Of a stretch of 64,000 nt of DNA, positions 16,214 through 25,427 are shown piece after piece (the first letter of the stretch is position 1; each line of letters starts with the position of its first letter). Below the pieces are notes generated by a model. It was not told the origin of the DNA. It saw only the letters and a program-made list of their open reading frames with translations, and did not search any database. The stretch lies in assembly GCF_005503365.1 (NCBI RefSeq), contig NZ_SCML01000002.1, forward strand, positions 62,001-126,000. Direction: 5' to 3'. The translations under genes and the position numbers were made by a program. The stretch comes from Hydrogenophaga sp. 2FB (GTDB taxonomy: Bacteria > Pseudomonadota > Gammaproteobacteria > Burkholderiales > Burkholderiaceae_C).

Positions 16214-16564
16214 ATGAACCCAAAAGCCCTTGTCCTTTGCTCCGCTCTGATGGCGACGCCCACCTGGGCGCAGCTGACGTACGACATGTACGAGCCCATG
16301 AAAGACACCAAGGAGATGAAGAACTACCTGCTCGGGATGATCGGAGGCGTCATGGCGACGCACTATGCGATGAAGGACGAAACGGGCAAGCAGCTTTTCT
16401 GCATGCCGCCCACAGAGCGGGTCAACACAAACACTGCGAGCGCCGTCCTGGCGGCCGCGGCGAAGATGCAGCCAGAGTTCACGGGGAAAGCTCCTTTGGA
16501 GATGATGTACCTGAACGGTCTCATGCACATCTTTCCTTGCGCCAAGCCCGCCGGGCAGCAGTGA
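16214..16564 (+). CDS. secreted Rap1a/Tai-like protein, copy 2
   Basis: A paralogue of 12394-12744: signal peptide (MNPKALVLCSALMATPTWAQ), YLLGMIGGVMATHYAM, LFCMPPTE, LEMMYLNGLMHIFPC and the same PAGQ ending. The conserved cysteines are kept. The surface residues between them differ, as expected if each copy recognises a different partner. No ribosome site is evident for either copy. No candidate effector is adjacent. Confidence 0.75.
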   Translation: MNPKALVLCSALMATPTWAQLTYDMYEPMKDTKEMKNYLLGMIGGVMATHYAMKDETGKQLFCMPPTERVNTNTASAVLAAAAKMQPEFTGKAPLEMMYLNGLMHIFPCAKPAGQQ

Positions 16565-16761
16565 GACGTATGGTGGCCACCGTCCCATAAATGGTCACCT
16601 TCACCCAGTGGTTGCGCTTGGCATGGGGCTGCTGAGTCCACCGCCCGCCTGGTGGCGCCTGTCCATCACCAGGTGATTCGAGCGGGGCGTCATTTCGGTC
16701 CGAAAGCGGCGAAGATGTTGACCGGCTGCAACTGAGCTGAACGCTTTCCCGAGGAGACCGC

Positions 16762-17691
16762 ATGCAATTGCCCGCCAACACCAAAAGCCCCTACGCACCC
16801 ATCCGCTACGAGGCGTCACGCCCTTTTTCGCGTGAGCTCGGCGCAGCCTTCATGGAGGCGGACAAGCGAGGGGAGGCCGCGCGCCTGCAGTTCATGCAGC
16901 AGTCCCTGATGCCAAAAATTGAAAAGGCTGTTGGCGTTGGGCCGAATGGTCCGGGCCCGGCGCAGAGTGAGATGGTGAACATCCAGATCTTTGGCTTCTA
17001 CCTGAGCGGTGGCAAGGTCATCTACGACATCGCGAAAACGCTCACCCAGTCACTGGTTCACGGCGCCGGCGCAGCGACCACCTGCGGTGACCTGGTGTTT
17101 CCCTGCGGAAGCTTCTACGTGCACTTTGGCGCCGACGCGGGGCTTCACGACGGCGGCATGGCCATCGAGGGGGCTTTCGTCCACCACGCCGGCGACAGGA
17201 TGATCATCAACCTGGCGCCTTCTGGCTTCGGCCAGCAGGGATTCAGGACGCTGCGCATGGGAGAGCCAATGATCGGCGTGCCCGTCATCCTGTCCGACAA
17301 GTCGATGCCTGTGGCCCAGGCAGTTGTGAGCTCGATCGACCAGATCATGTTCGTGAACCGGGCCAACCTGGCCAAGATCGCCGAAATGGAGGCGATGCTC
17401 GCCAGGCAGCATGGCAAGCCTGTGAGCGTTCGTGCGGGGATCGAGGACCTCAGCTCCAAAGAGACCATCCTGATCAGGGCCGTGCAGCTGCTGTCCAACA
17501 CGCTGCTCTACCTGGCCGCGGTGCCTCAGGACGTCGAAGTTGCCTGGGGCCGCGGGACCCCGGTTGAGGCGCTGGATGCATTGCGCGCCGCCGTTGATCC
17601 TGAAGCCAGGAAAGCGATCGCTGACGCCATCACGGCCGCGGGGTATTCGAAGGTGCGCATGGTCGGGCGGTTGTCTGGCGGCATGAGATAG
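16762..17691 (+). CDS. hypothetical protein, 309 aa
   Basis: GAGGAG precedes the ATG at 16762. Residues 70-175 contain several Gly-rich strands (VNIQIFGFYLSGGKVIYDI, VHGAGAATTCGDLVFPCGSF, VHFGADAGLHDGGM) and look like a folded alpha/beta enzyme or binding domain, followed by a helical C-terminal half (LLSNTLLYLAAVPQDVEV). No signal peptide or membrane segment. I cannot assign a family. It stands alone between the Rap1a-like gene and a minus-strand gene. Confidence 0.65.
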   Translation: MQLPANTKSPYAPIRYEASRPFSRELGAAFMEADKRGEAARLQFMQQSLMPKIEKAVGVGPNGPGPAQSEMVNIQIFGFYLSGGKVIYDIAKTLTQSLVHGAGAATTCGDLVFPCGSFYVHFGADAGLHDGGMAIEGAFVHHAGDRMIINLAPSGFGQQGFRTLRMGEPMIGVPVILSDKSMPVAQAVVSSIDQIMFVNRANLAKIAEMEAMLARQHGKPVSVRAGIEDLSSKETILIRAVQLLSNTLLYLAAVPQDVEVAWGRGTPVEALDALRAAVDPEARKAIADAITAAGYSKVRMVGRLSGGMR

Positions 17692-17728
17692 ACGGGCCTG
17701 GCCATGGACGTGCGCCTGGCACCTGGTT

Positions 17729-18100
17729 CTACTGGCCGGATCCAGGCTTGCGCTGGAGCATCTCCTCCAACTCTTGGCGCGCTTTGGCGGCCCGCATGCT
17801 TTCCTCGCGCTGCTTATCGATCTCGGGCTGCATCGCATCAAGCTGATCACGGACCTTCTTCACGGTCTCCCACTTTTCGGCTTCTTTGCGTGCGGCTGGT
17901 GTCAGGGGCTCACTGCCGGCAGCGCGACTCGAGCCGTCATCGTTCTTCGCGCTGATGTAGACGAATACCGCGCACAGTGCCAGCGCAATGAAACCCCAGA
18001 GGAAGTTCTGCGACTGCTTCGGTGGCGAAGGGCGACGTGCAATCTCTTCTCGCAGCAAGCGCATCCTCTTCGCTTCGAAATCCTCATCTGGGCCGTCCAT
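17729..18100 (-). CDS. single-pass membrane protein, 123 aa
   Basis: The ATG at 18100 has an ideal GGAGGCAACC ribosome site. A charged cytoplasmic N-terminus (about 35 residues) leads into one membrane segment, NFLWGFIALALCAVFVYIS, and a charged helical C-terminal part rich in Glu, Lys and Arg (likely coiled coil: VKKVRDQLDAMQPEIDKQ). No family recognised. Confidence 0.7.
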   Translation of the reverse strand: MDGPDEDFEAKRMRLLREEIARRPSPPKQSQNFLWGFIALALCAVFVYISAKNDDGSSRAAGSEPLTPAARKEAEKWETVKKVRDQLDAMQPEIDKQREESMRAAKARQELEEMLQRKPGSGQ

Positions 18101-18264
18101 GGTTGCCTCCAAAACATGATCTGCGTGACCACGATGCTACCAATATCGCATTGAGAGAAACAATGGGAAACGAACCCATCAGGGAAGGTTCTGAAAGAGC
18201 AGAAGTCGAGCCTATAGAGAATGGCTAGACTTCGCGTCTGAAAACCATGTTCAGAGGATCATTT

Positions 18265-18771
18265 ATGCGCCAAGAGTTTCAACTTCATCCGTCCCGCAAG
18301 CGAGGGCTGCCTGAAGGTAGCCGCATCATCACGCGAGGTAAAACTGTTTATCTGAGAATGATCAAGCAAGGGGACAGCGATGATCTTGTGACCGCTACTG
18401 CAAGCGAAGACGATGGCAGCTATTGGGTTTGCAGCGACAAGTCTAAGCTCGTTGCATCTGCTGTCTTGCTTAGGCATGAACGTGGCAATACGTCATCACA
18501 AATGACTGACACCGTTGGCAGGTCTTATATTTGGATTTGCAACGCGAAGTTTGAGCCCGGATCTGAATCTGAAACGAACGCAGAAATGAACGAACTGGTC
18601 GAAGACTTCTTTAGAATCTTCGACTCGTACAATCCAGCAGAGCCAAAGACTGTCAACGATATGAGGGATATCTACTCAGTGTTGGCAGTGGACGATTCAG
18701 ATGACGAGGTCTACCTTAGTGATGGTGTCTGGCTCGGGAGTGATGGAAGCTTGCATGATCGAGGTCGATAG
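18265..18771 (+). CDS. hypothetical acidic protein, 168 aa
   Basis: Start MRQEFQLHPSRKRG at 18265 with AGAGGA upstream. The protein is soluble and acidic, with strand-rich N-terminal half (ITRGKTVYLRMIKQGDSDDL) and an Asp/Glu-rich C-terminus. Codon use is AT-richer than in its neighbours, suggesting a different recent origin. It converges on the StbB-like gene. No family recognised. Confidence 0.6.
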   Translation: MRQEFQLHPSRKRGLPEGSRIITRGKTVYLRMIKQGDSDDLVTATASEDDGSYWVCSDKSKLVASAVLLRHERGNTSSQMTDTVGRSYIWICNAKFEPGSESETNAEMNELVEDFFRIFDSYNPAEPKTVNDMRDIYSVLAVDDSDDEVYLSDGVWLGSDGSLHDRGR

Positions 18772-18814
18772 AACGGCTGCAACGATCTGCGTGATGGCGC
18801 CGGCCGGAGATTCC

Positions 18815-19525
18815 TCAAGCTTGAGCTTTGACCAGATTCTGCAGACCGGCATAGGCCCGATCGAACATCGTCTCGAATTCGATGGCGGACTTCCGATCGT
18901 AGGCTTCATCTTCTGACACGGCGGGTTTGCCAGGCACTGTCAGGAACGGAAGCCTTGCCATTTCGCCAGTGGTTTCTGCGCGCCCATACAGGTATCGGAA
19001 AAAGACATCCCAGTGGATGGGTCTGCTGAGCACGCTGTAACCCAGATCAGACGCACCCTTCTCCAGGATTTCGTATGCACCAACGTCGCACTCGGGGTCA
19101 TATTCAACGCCGTTGCGGACCACTACGATCTTCTTCGCGGGTACACCTTGATCGAGAAGATGCGAGACATGCACCCACGTGTCGTGGATCTGCTTCACGT
19201 CCGGCATCGATGGAACCACGAACAGATCAATGAAGCTATGAACAGGTAACAGGAAGTCAGTGACTCTGGCTTCACACGAAGAGCCGACGTCGATCAAGAG
19301 AGGTGTGTCACTCGCCCTGCATCGAATCAGAATGGGTTCGAGCGTGTCGTAGAGGCTGTTGCCGGAATGCCTGATCGTCTCGTCCGCGTAGGCCAGTGGT
19401 GTCGAGTTGCGCCCTTCGATCGCCACGCAAAAAGTACCTGCACCCATACGAGGCTTGAGCCAGTGCTTGGCCAGCGTGGACTTGCCGGTGTTGCCGGAGC
19501 GGTTGGAGATGACGATGCGTTTCAT
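18815..19525 (-). CDS. stbB: StbB-like ParA-superfamily ATPase
   Basis: The N-terminus MKRIVISNRSGNTGKSTLAK carries a P-loop (SGNTGKS, residues 10-16), and LPLLIDVGSS and DLFVVPSMPDVKQ fit the Walker B and following strand of ParA-type ATPases. The NRSGNTGKST signature and the KPRM that follows match plasmid StbB proteins, which act in plasmid stability and conjugation control. 236 residues, the normal size. StbA or a ParB-like partner is not adjacent. This is the best evidence for a plasmid-type element. Confidence 0.75.
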   Translation of the reverse strand: MKRIVISNRSGNTGKSTLAKHWLKPRMGAGTFCVAIEGRNSTPLAYADETIRHSGNSLYDTLEPILIRCRASDTPLLIDVGSSCEARVTDFLLPVHSFIDLFVVPSMPDVKQIHDTWVHVSHLLDQGVPAKKIVVVRNGVEYDPECDVGAYEILEKGASDLGYSVLSRPIHWDVFFRYLYGRAETTGEMARLPFLTVPGKPAVSEDEAYDRKSAIEFETMFDRAYAGLQNLVKAQA

Positions 19526-19576
19526 GGTGATTGGTTAAGCAAAGGTCCAGTAAATGTCACCGACATGAGCGGCAAC

Positions 19577-19607
19577 AAAAAAGCCGCTCAGCAATCCTGG
19601 CGGCTTT
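19577..19607 (-). terminator. Rho-independent terminator (copy 1)
   Basis: On the minus strand AAAGCCGC...GCGGCTTTTTTG follows the gene at 19626-20057. The 17-mer GGCAACAAAAAAGCCGC (19571-19587) also occurs at 20161-20177 in the second terminator. Confidence 0.9.
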
Positions 19608-19625
19608 CCTCGATTGGGGCCTTGA

Positions 19626-20057
19626 TCAGTACGGCTTGTACACGTCGCACTTGGCCTCGTTTTCGCAGGCGACCATCATTTCCGTGGTGGCGTTTCGAAT
19701 GGCGAGGCGCTCAAGCTCTGAGAGTTGTGCTGGAGTCAGCGAGGCGTTGTCAGACTTGGTGGCATAGGCACTGAAAAATCGGCGGGGGACGTCCGACTTC
19801 GGTCCCTTCGGCGAGATGCCCACAGAGGCGTGGGCAAGCCCGCCGCTCGATGTCATGTATGCAGAAGAGAGAATCACAATTTTCCACTTCGCCGCAGGGA
19901 AATGGTCAGTGAATTTGTCCGTGACGACTCCCTTGATGAGATTTGCACCTTCAGCCGACCGACCGCCGTAAACGTGGGCGTAGAACTCTCCAGCGAACAC
20001 CATGGGTGCAGCACAAACGGCAGCGCAAGCGATGAGGGACTTCAACGAATACTTCAC
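19626..20057 (-). CDS. secreted protein, 143 aa
   Basis: A signal peptide (MKYSLKSLIACAAVCAAPMV then FAGEF) is followed by a small domain (WKIVILSSAYMTSSGGLAHA, PRRFFSAYATKSDN) and a C-terminal helix with two cysteines (MMVACENEAKCDVYKPY). It is probably periplasmic. The GTG start at 20057 has a TTAGGAG ribosome site. A GATATCC promoter lies upstream and a terminator downstream, so it is monocistronic. Family not recognised. Confidence 0.75.
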   Translation of the reverse strand: MKYSLKSLIACAAVCAAPMVFAGEFYAHVYGGRSAEGANLIKGVVTDKFTDHFPAAKWKIVILSSAYMTSSGGLAHASVGISPKGPKSDVPRRFFSAYATKSDNASLTPAQLSELERLAIRNATTEMMVACENEAKCDVYKPY

Positions 20058-20082
20058 TTCGAGCTCCTAAAAACAGATTGGT

Positions 20083-20107
20083 ATGCATAAAGGATATCAC
20101 ATAAGCC
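20083..20107 (-). promoter_or_regulatory. GATATCC promoter element
   Basis: Coding-strand CTTATGTGATATCCTTTAT then GCATACC; proposed -10 TATCCT (20091-20096) 33 nt before the GTG at 20057. Nearly identical to the element at 5471-5495. Confidence 0.55.
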
Positions 20108-20166
20108 GTATCTTGAAGCGTGGGTTGGTGTGCACGACGATGCGGCAGATCCGGCGATCAGGCAAC

Positions 20167-20198
20167 AAAAAAGCCGCACAGCATTCACTGGCGGCTTT
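20167..20198 (-). terminator. Rho-independent terminator (copy 2)
   Basis: AAAGCCGC...GCGGCTTTTTTG downstream of the histidine kinase gene on the minus strand. It shares 17 identical nucleotides and the same stem with the terminator at 19577-19607. Confidence 0.85.
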
Positions 20199-20327
20199 CG
20201 AAATTGGCGTCCCGATACTTCTCACCCGTCAGGACCGGCGGGCGCATCGCAATTATAGGTGGTGCCCATGACAGATCGGTGACCTCATGGCGTGTGACGG
20301 AACCGAATAACGGGCGGAAACGACCTC

Positions 20328-22397
20328 TTATCCACTCTTCTGTGCGTTCTCGATGACCTCCTGCGCCAGGCGGTGCACGGCAGCGACCAGCTCCTCGACG
20401 GAGTTGGGCTTGTAGATCAGCTCGGTGACACCCAACGCAGGCGCCTGGGCCCGCAGATCATCCGAGATGTACCCGGAGGTGATGGCCACGGGCAGGCCAG
20501 GCCTTTGCGCTCGAGCGTCACGCACGAAGTCCAGTCCGGACATGCCGGGCATGTTGTAGTCGGTGATGGCCAGGTCGAAGGACATCGAGTCATCGCGTAC
20601 GGCCTCCAGAGCTGAAAACGCGTCAGCGAACCCCGTGACTTCATAGCCCTCACGCCGCAGCAGGCGCTCCATCAGCGAGGTGATGATCTCATCGTCATCG
20701 ACGTAGAGGATGTGGATGTTCTTCTTGGCGGCCACTTTCCCCTGACCATGTGAAGCCGGTGAATCCACCCCGTTGCCAACGACAGGCTTCGAATCGCCAA
20801 TGGCCGCGGGAAAGTAGATCGTGAACGTGGTGCCCAGGCCTGGTGCACTTTCAATCTTCATGATGGCATCGTGGTCTCGCAGGATGCCGTGCACCACAGA
20901 CATGCCCAGGCCCGTCCCCTTGCCTGGGGCCTTGGTGGTGAAGAAGGGCTCGAACATGCGCTTTTGAGTGGCCTCATCCATGCCATGCCCGTTATCGCGC
21001 ACGATCAGCCTTACCCATGTCTCATGGTCTGAGGACGGTAGCTTGCCGTGATGAGCATCCAGTTGGACTTCCACGAGACCCTGACCTGCAGCCAGGCCGG
21101 CTGCCTGAATCGCATGCCAGGCATTCGTGCACAGGTTCAGGAGCACCTGTGAGATCTGCGAGCCATCAGCCAGCACCGGTGGGATGTTGTCGCCCACCTG
21201 GGTTCGCAGCTCCAGTCCCGCGGGCAGCGTAGCGCGCAGCAATTGGACGGAGTCGACTACGACCGGAGGCATGGCGATCACGTTGCGCGCCAGGCGCTGG
21301 CGCCGGCCGAAGGCAAGGATCTGCTGGACCAGGTCTCGCGCGCGCCTGCTGGCCTTGTGGATCTCCGTCAGGCAGACGTAGACCGGGCTGTCCACCGGTA
21401 CATCGTCCATGGCCAGCTTCACGTTGCCGATGATGGCGGCCACGATGTTGTTGAAGTCATGGGCCACGCCGCCGGCCAAGGTGCCCAGCGCTTCCATCTT
21501 CTGCGACTCGCGCAACTGAGACTGGAGCAGGTCTCGCATGGCCTCGGATTCGCGGCGCTCGGTCAGATCGAAGTCGATGCAGTAGAACTCGGGATCGCGG
21601 CCAGGGATGTCGAGGTAGGCGTGACTGGAAAATACGTCAACCGTCGTGCCATCTTTGCGCAGCAGCGACAGGTCGGCCGGCGGAATGGGCGAACCGGACT
21701 CGATCATCACGTCGACCGCTTTGGCCACGCCCTCGCGCAGTTCGGGGGGGATGATCAGGTCGAGGAGGTTTTTGCCGATCGCCTCTTCGGCGGTGAAACC
21801 GTACAGGAGCTCGGATGCGTGGTTCCAGTACCGGGTGGTCATGTCAATTCCGTAGCCCTGCACCGAGACGTTGGGCACGTACGAGAGCAGCTGGCGAAAA
21901 CGTGCCTCGCTATCTCGCATGCTCTCATTGGCGCGCCTGCTGTCCGAGACGTCCACCACCACGGTGTTCCACACCATCCAGCCCTCAGCTTCGATTTGAG
22001 GGCGGCCAACGCCGCGGAGCCATTTCAGCTTTCCCGACGGCGTGGTGATTCGCCATTCCTGAGTCCAGTCGGAGACGGTGTTCGCAGCCGTCTTCAGCGC
22101 CGCCCGCATGAGCTGGATGTCCTTCGGCTCCATGGTGTCCCAGAGCGCGCATGCGTCGTTCTCGAAGGCGTCAGCATGAACCTCCCAGAGCTCCAGGCAC
22201 CCGGGGCTTCGCCATCGGCACTCGAACTTGCCGTCTGGGCCCACGGCGTACTGGAGCAGGGCGCCTGGCATGTTCGCGACCATTTTCTGGCAAGAGGACT
22301 CGCCAGGACTCTGGATTTCATCAGGTCGATCGAGCTTGGGCACGACGGGTCTCCTTACAGAACTGGGCAATTCGTTCGGTGACAGATGCTGGCCCAT
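20328..22397 (-). CDS. hybrid sensor histidine kinase (PAS-PAS-HisKA-HATPase-REC)
   Basis: The order is: PAS-like region 1 (about residues 45-150), PAS 2 (165-282), HisKA with phospho-acceptor in GGVAHDFNN (H313), HATPase with N box NLCTNAWHA (421-429), G1 DNGHGM (468-473) and G2 GKGTGLGMS (492-500), then a receiver domain with DDD (566-568) and acceptor D613 in ITDYNMPG. No membrane segment is visible, so it is probably a cytosolic sensor. 689 residues. No response regulator or output gene is adjacent, so its target is unknown; this class passes phosphate to an internal receiver and on to a phosphotransfer protein. Confidence 0.92.
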   Translation of the reverse strand: MGQHLSPNELPSSVRRPVVPKLDRPDEIQSPGESSCQKMVANMPGALLQYAVGPDGKFECRWRSPGCLELWEVHADAFENDACALWDTMEPKDIQLMRAALKTAANTVSDWTQEWRITTPSGKLKWLRGVGRPQIEAEGWMVWNTVVVDVSDSRRANESMRDSEARFRQLLSYVPNVSVQGYGIDMTTRYWNHASELLYGFTAEEAIGKNLLDLIIPPELREGVAKAVDVMIESGSPIPPADLSLLRKDGTTVDVFSSHAYLDIPGRDPEFYCIDFDLTERRESEAMRDLLQSQLRESQKMEALGTLAGGVAHDFNNIVAAIIGNVKLAMDDVPVDSPVYVCLTEIHKASRRARDLVQQILAFGRRQRLARNVIAMPPVVVDSVQLLRATLPAGLELRTQVGDNIPPVLADGSQISQVLLNLCTNAWHAIQAAGLAAGQGLVEVQLDAHHGKLPSSDHETWVRLIVRDNGHGMDEATQKRMFEPFFTTKAPGKGTGLGMSVVHGILRDHDAIMKIESAPGLGTTFTIYFPAAIGDSKPVVGNGVDSPASHGQGKVAAKKNIHILYVDDDEIITSLMERLLRREGYEVTGFADAFSALEAVRDDSMSFDLAITDYNMPGMSGLDFVRDARAQRPGLPVAITSGYISDDLRAQAPALGVTELIYKPNSVEELVAAVHRLAQEVIENAQKSG

Positions 22398-22707
22398 TGT
22401 GCTCCTGCACTGGAAAAGCCGGCGCCAATCAATTCACAGGAGATGCGGCCGCTCTAACTTTCCATCGATGCTCACCTGCGCACCTCATTGCCGAGGGCGA
22501 TGACTTCATGGGAAATATCGGTGAATTCATGTACTGGCATTCATTCGACCAGGCGTGCAGCGTGGGATGTCTGCGCGAGGCTGCTGGGGCGAAACAACGC
22601 GCATGAAGATCGTCTCTTCACCCAGTCAGGAATCAGCCGGCACACCTTTTCTCCAGCTTGAAACGTCGCGGCAGCGGCGGCCTTTGGGGCAGCACCGCGA
22701 GGACTGA
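22398..22707. other. intergenic, no supported gene
   Basis: Contains a 32-codon frame from an ATG at 22509 but no ribosome site of note, no repeat and no terminator. It holds the upstream control region of the histidine kinase. Confidence 0.5.
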
Positions 22708-23526
22708 TCAGCGCCGCATCGAGGGCCGATTTTTTGGTGCCTCTTGAGAAGCTTCGGCGTCCACCGCCTGGGAGGCATTCGCGCTGTCAACTCGTGCCTT
22801 CAGGGTCTCGACAATCGTCTGCAGGACCGTGGGATCCAGTTTGCTGAGTGGCTTCTTGGGCAGTTCGTTCATGATGCCACCTGGGAAGCCCGTGATGACA
22901 TCGGCACCGGCGCGGACGATGGCCAGCAGCCCCAGCGTGTTGCCGCCATGAAGCATTGATTCCACGCTCTCGTGGGGAAGGGCAATCATGGCTCCAGGGG
23001 CGGTCTGTTGACCGTTGAAACGCCCGCTGTTGTATCCGGCCATCACGTAGGCTTGCAAGAGGAAGACGTAACCCTCGCCCACATTTCCAGGATGACTTGA
23101 GAAGAGTGGAAGTCTCAGATACTTGGCGCTCATCAGTTCCGCCATCAAGGCGTCGCTGGAATCCTGAAACTTGGGGCCGATCAGGCGAATGAACTCTGGG
23201 TCTTCGTCGAAGTCCCCGATATTGCGCTCATCACCAAACGGGATGCCCTCGGCGATAAAAACTAGAAGTTTCCCCATCGCCTTGAGATTGGCCATCTCGG
23301 GTTCGTCTCGCGTTGCGTTCTCAAAGGCGTCCCTGGTGTACTGCGCAAGGAGATCGCGATGAAGGCGAACCTTGTCCGCATACGGGAGGGGTGCGAGGGC
23401 TGCGCGCAACTCATCGGCATTGGGCTTGTTCTCGGGGGAAATCGTGGCATTCAGGAAGTCGTCGCACTCCTGCAGGTGAGCGTTGAGCTTCTGCTGGGAA
23501 TGGGCTGCCAAGGGGAAAATGGTCAT
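22708..23526 (-). CDS. single-ankyrin-like family protein (member 1, divergent)
   Basis: This 272-residue protein shares the family layout seen repeatedly after 47.9 kb: helical N-terminus with LVFIAEGIPFGDE, a YVMAGY motif, and an ankyrin-like motif SVESMLHGGNTLGLLAIV then RAGADVITGFPG. The C-terminal region is Ala/Glu/Pro-rich and ends KNRPSMRR. A GATATAC promoter element lies about 38 nt upstream. Ankyrin motifs usually mediate protein binding; one motif alone is unusual, and the partner is unknown. It lies 24 kb from the nearest relative. Confidence 0.65.
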   Translation of the reverse strand: MTIFPLAAHSQQKLNAHLQECDDFLNATISPENKPNADELRAALAPLPYADKVRLHRDLLAQYTRDAFENATRDEPEMANLKAMGKLLVFIAEGIPFGDERNIGDFDEDPEFIRLIGPKFQDSSDALMAELMSAKYLRLPLFSSHPGNVGEGYVFLLQAYVMAGYNSGRFNGQQTAPGAMIALPHESVESMLHGGNTLGLLAIVRAGADVITGFPGGIMNELPKKPLSKLDPTVLQTIVETLKARVDSANASQAVDAEASQEAPKNRPSMRR

Positions 23527-23555
23527 CGGTGCGCCTGGTGTAGTGGGAACTTTGA

Positions 23556-23582
23556 TATGCGGAAAGTATATCGCCTACACCA
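23556..23582 (-). promoter_or_regulatory. GATATAC promoter element
   Basis: Coding-strand GTGTAGGCGATATACTTTCC with -10 TATACT (23565-23570), 38 nt before the ATG at 23526. The string GTGTAGGCGATATA is repeated exactly at 62214-62227. Confidence 0.55.
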
Positions 23583-23800
23583 TATTTCCCCATGATGCTC
23601 CCTACCCAGGCGATAGTGATTGCCAGCGAGAGCCTTGTAGACAGCGGGAAAATTGAGAACTAAACTAGCCGCACTCCATCCCCTGAGTGCTGCTCACATC
23701 GGCAAAAGGTGGCGCCTTTCGAACCTCAAACACCCCCTTGGAAACCCCATGGTGGCGCTGAACATGTGAGCTGTTCTCCAATGCTGCCGATGGAGTTCCC

Positions 23801-25366
23801 ATGTCTTCAGATTCATTCTTGAATCGCGCCCGCAGTGATTTGCGCGCAAGCCTTACTGATTCCGGCACCAATGCACTCGACGCGCTTGAGCAAGTGTTCA
23901 AGTCGCGCGCCAAAACACTGCAGCGCGAGCTACCCAAGGAAGACTCGACGCCGAAGCTGATGAAGCTTCAGGAGTCGATGGCCAAGGCCTTGGGGTTTCA
24001 CAACACCCATGCACTTCAGGAAACCATCCGTGGTTTGCGAGGACTGATCGACGATGGTCTCATCTACTTTGATGAGGCTGTTCGATCCCGTTTCGGAGCA
24101 GTCGAAGCACTGGTTCCGCTGTTCAGACTTGCCCAAGCCACGGAGGACTTCGATGACACTGGCTTCGGCATCGAAGAAGCTCTCGTACCTGGCCCCTTCG
24201 ACATTGACTTCTTGCAAGAGTTTTGCGCACGCCTGGCGCAGCACATTCCGTATTCTCAGCCCGCATTGCTTGACGGCATGGCCAGATCGTGGATCGGGCA
24301 GGACGACTGGCAAGCTGTGCACAGCGAGGAGGTAGAGGTCGGTCGGGCGTTGATGAAATTCGTTGTTTTTGGAGATCTTTCCAAGGCATCGTCATATGGT
24401 CGCTTTGAACTGACGGAGGAGGGTGTTCATGTCTCACGACGCCTCCCGTCTCCTCTTCACTACCCTGACAAGGATTCAGAGCTTACGGAAGAGCACCGCA
24501 AGATTTTTTTCGACAACTTGGGCATGTTCGAAACTTGCAACAGCATGCTGATGTGCGCCCTGAATGTGGTCGAGCTGCTCAGATGGTTCCCAGACCTTGG
24601 AGAAGATCTCCTACCGGATGGGTATTCTGAGCAAGTGATCATCAGAGCGACGAAGGCGGCTGACAAATTGGTGCCGGCGGGATTTCGAGGAAAGATCCCG
24701 TATCTCGAAGATGAAAACAGAGATTACATTGCGATGCTGGCCGAGCGCATGTGCATAGGGTTGGAAGCCGGTGATTCATGGGAGGATGCGCTGAGACGGG
24801 CCAACAAGCTCATGCGAATTTGCCCCGATGTTGGATTGGGAATTCGCGAGCAGCAGTTGGTTCTCCAGGCAGTTGTAAAGGGTGACTCACCCAAGACCCG
24901 CGCTGCCATTCAAAAGATCAGGGGCAAGGAATCGGCCTCGCGAATGCTGGCAGCAGGAACTGCGCTTGTTGTGCTAGGAGACGAGGCTGGCCTGGCTGAC
25001 ATCGTTTCGGCTTGCTTTCACGACAGCCAGATCGTCTACTACGTGCTTGAATCCATGCTCCACGACAAGAGCGATCCATTTGGGGGGCCAACGTGGTCAG
25101 AAAACCTCAGAGAAAAGACATCCGCCATCCTGCAAGTTTTCAACCGCAGTGAGAAGTTGAACGCATGGCTCAGCGGCATCGTCGCAGACAAGCGCTGGGC
25201 ACCAGAAGTTCGGGCTGTTCGTTTGAGAATGCCTGTTTGTGATGGCGTGAATTCTGGCCGGCTTGAATGGTCTCAATGGTCGGAAAAAGCCCGAGGCCGA
25301 GCAATCCATTTTGCGCAGGTCCTCTTGGCCGACCATCCACTTCCTACGGATCTCGATTTACATTGA
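23801..25366 (+). CDS. hypothetical protein, 521 aa
   Basis: GGAG precedes the ATG at 23801. The first 75 residues include KLQESMAKALGFHNTHALQE, resembling a short N-terminal helical domain found on several plasmid-borne proteins of unknown role. The rest is helical without membrane segments or a recognisable catalytic motif, and may be a repeat-rich or scaffold protein. Codon use is somewhat AT-richer than in the ankyrin-like genes. Function cannot be assigned. Confidence 0.65.
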   Translation: MSSDSFLNRARSDLRASLTDSGTNALDALEQVFKSRAKTLQRELPKEDSTPKLMKLQESMAKALGFHNTHALQETIRGLRGLIDDGLIYFDEAVRSRFGAVEALVPLFRLAQATEDFDDTGFGIEEALVPGPFDIDFLQEFCARLAQHIPYSQPALLDGMARSWIGQDDWQAVHSEEVEVGRALMKFVVFGDLSKASSYGRFELTEEGVHVSRRLPSPLHYPDKDSELTEEHRKIFFDNLGMFETCNSMLMCALNVVELLRWFPDLGEDLLPDGYSEQVIIRATKAADKLVPAGFRGKIPYLEDENRDYIAMLAERMCIGLEAGDSWEDALRRANKLMRICPDVGLGIREQQLVLQAVVKGDSPKTRAAIQKIRGKESASRMLAAGTALVVLGDEAGLADIVSACFHDSQIVYYVLESMLHDKSDPFGGPTWSENLREKTSAILQVFNRSEKLNAWLSGIVADKRWAPEVRAVRLRMPVCDGVNSGRLEWSQWSEKARGRAIHFAQVLLADHPLPTDLDLH

Positions 25367-25427
25367 CAGCCCGCGTGTGGTGTGCGCAGCACTCGACATG
25401 ACTTCGATTCATCAGATGGAGAAAACG

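Noticed and set aside
21243..22382. 379-codon plus-strand frame
   Set aside because: Antisense to the histidine kinase, whose domains are unmistakable; composition is that of a high-GC shadow frame.
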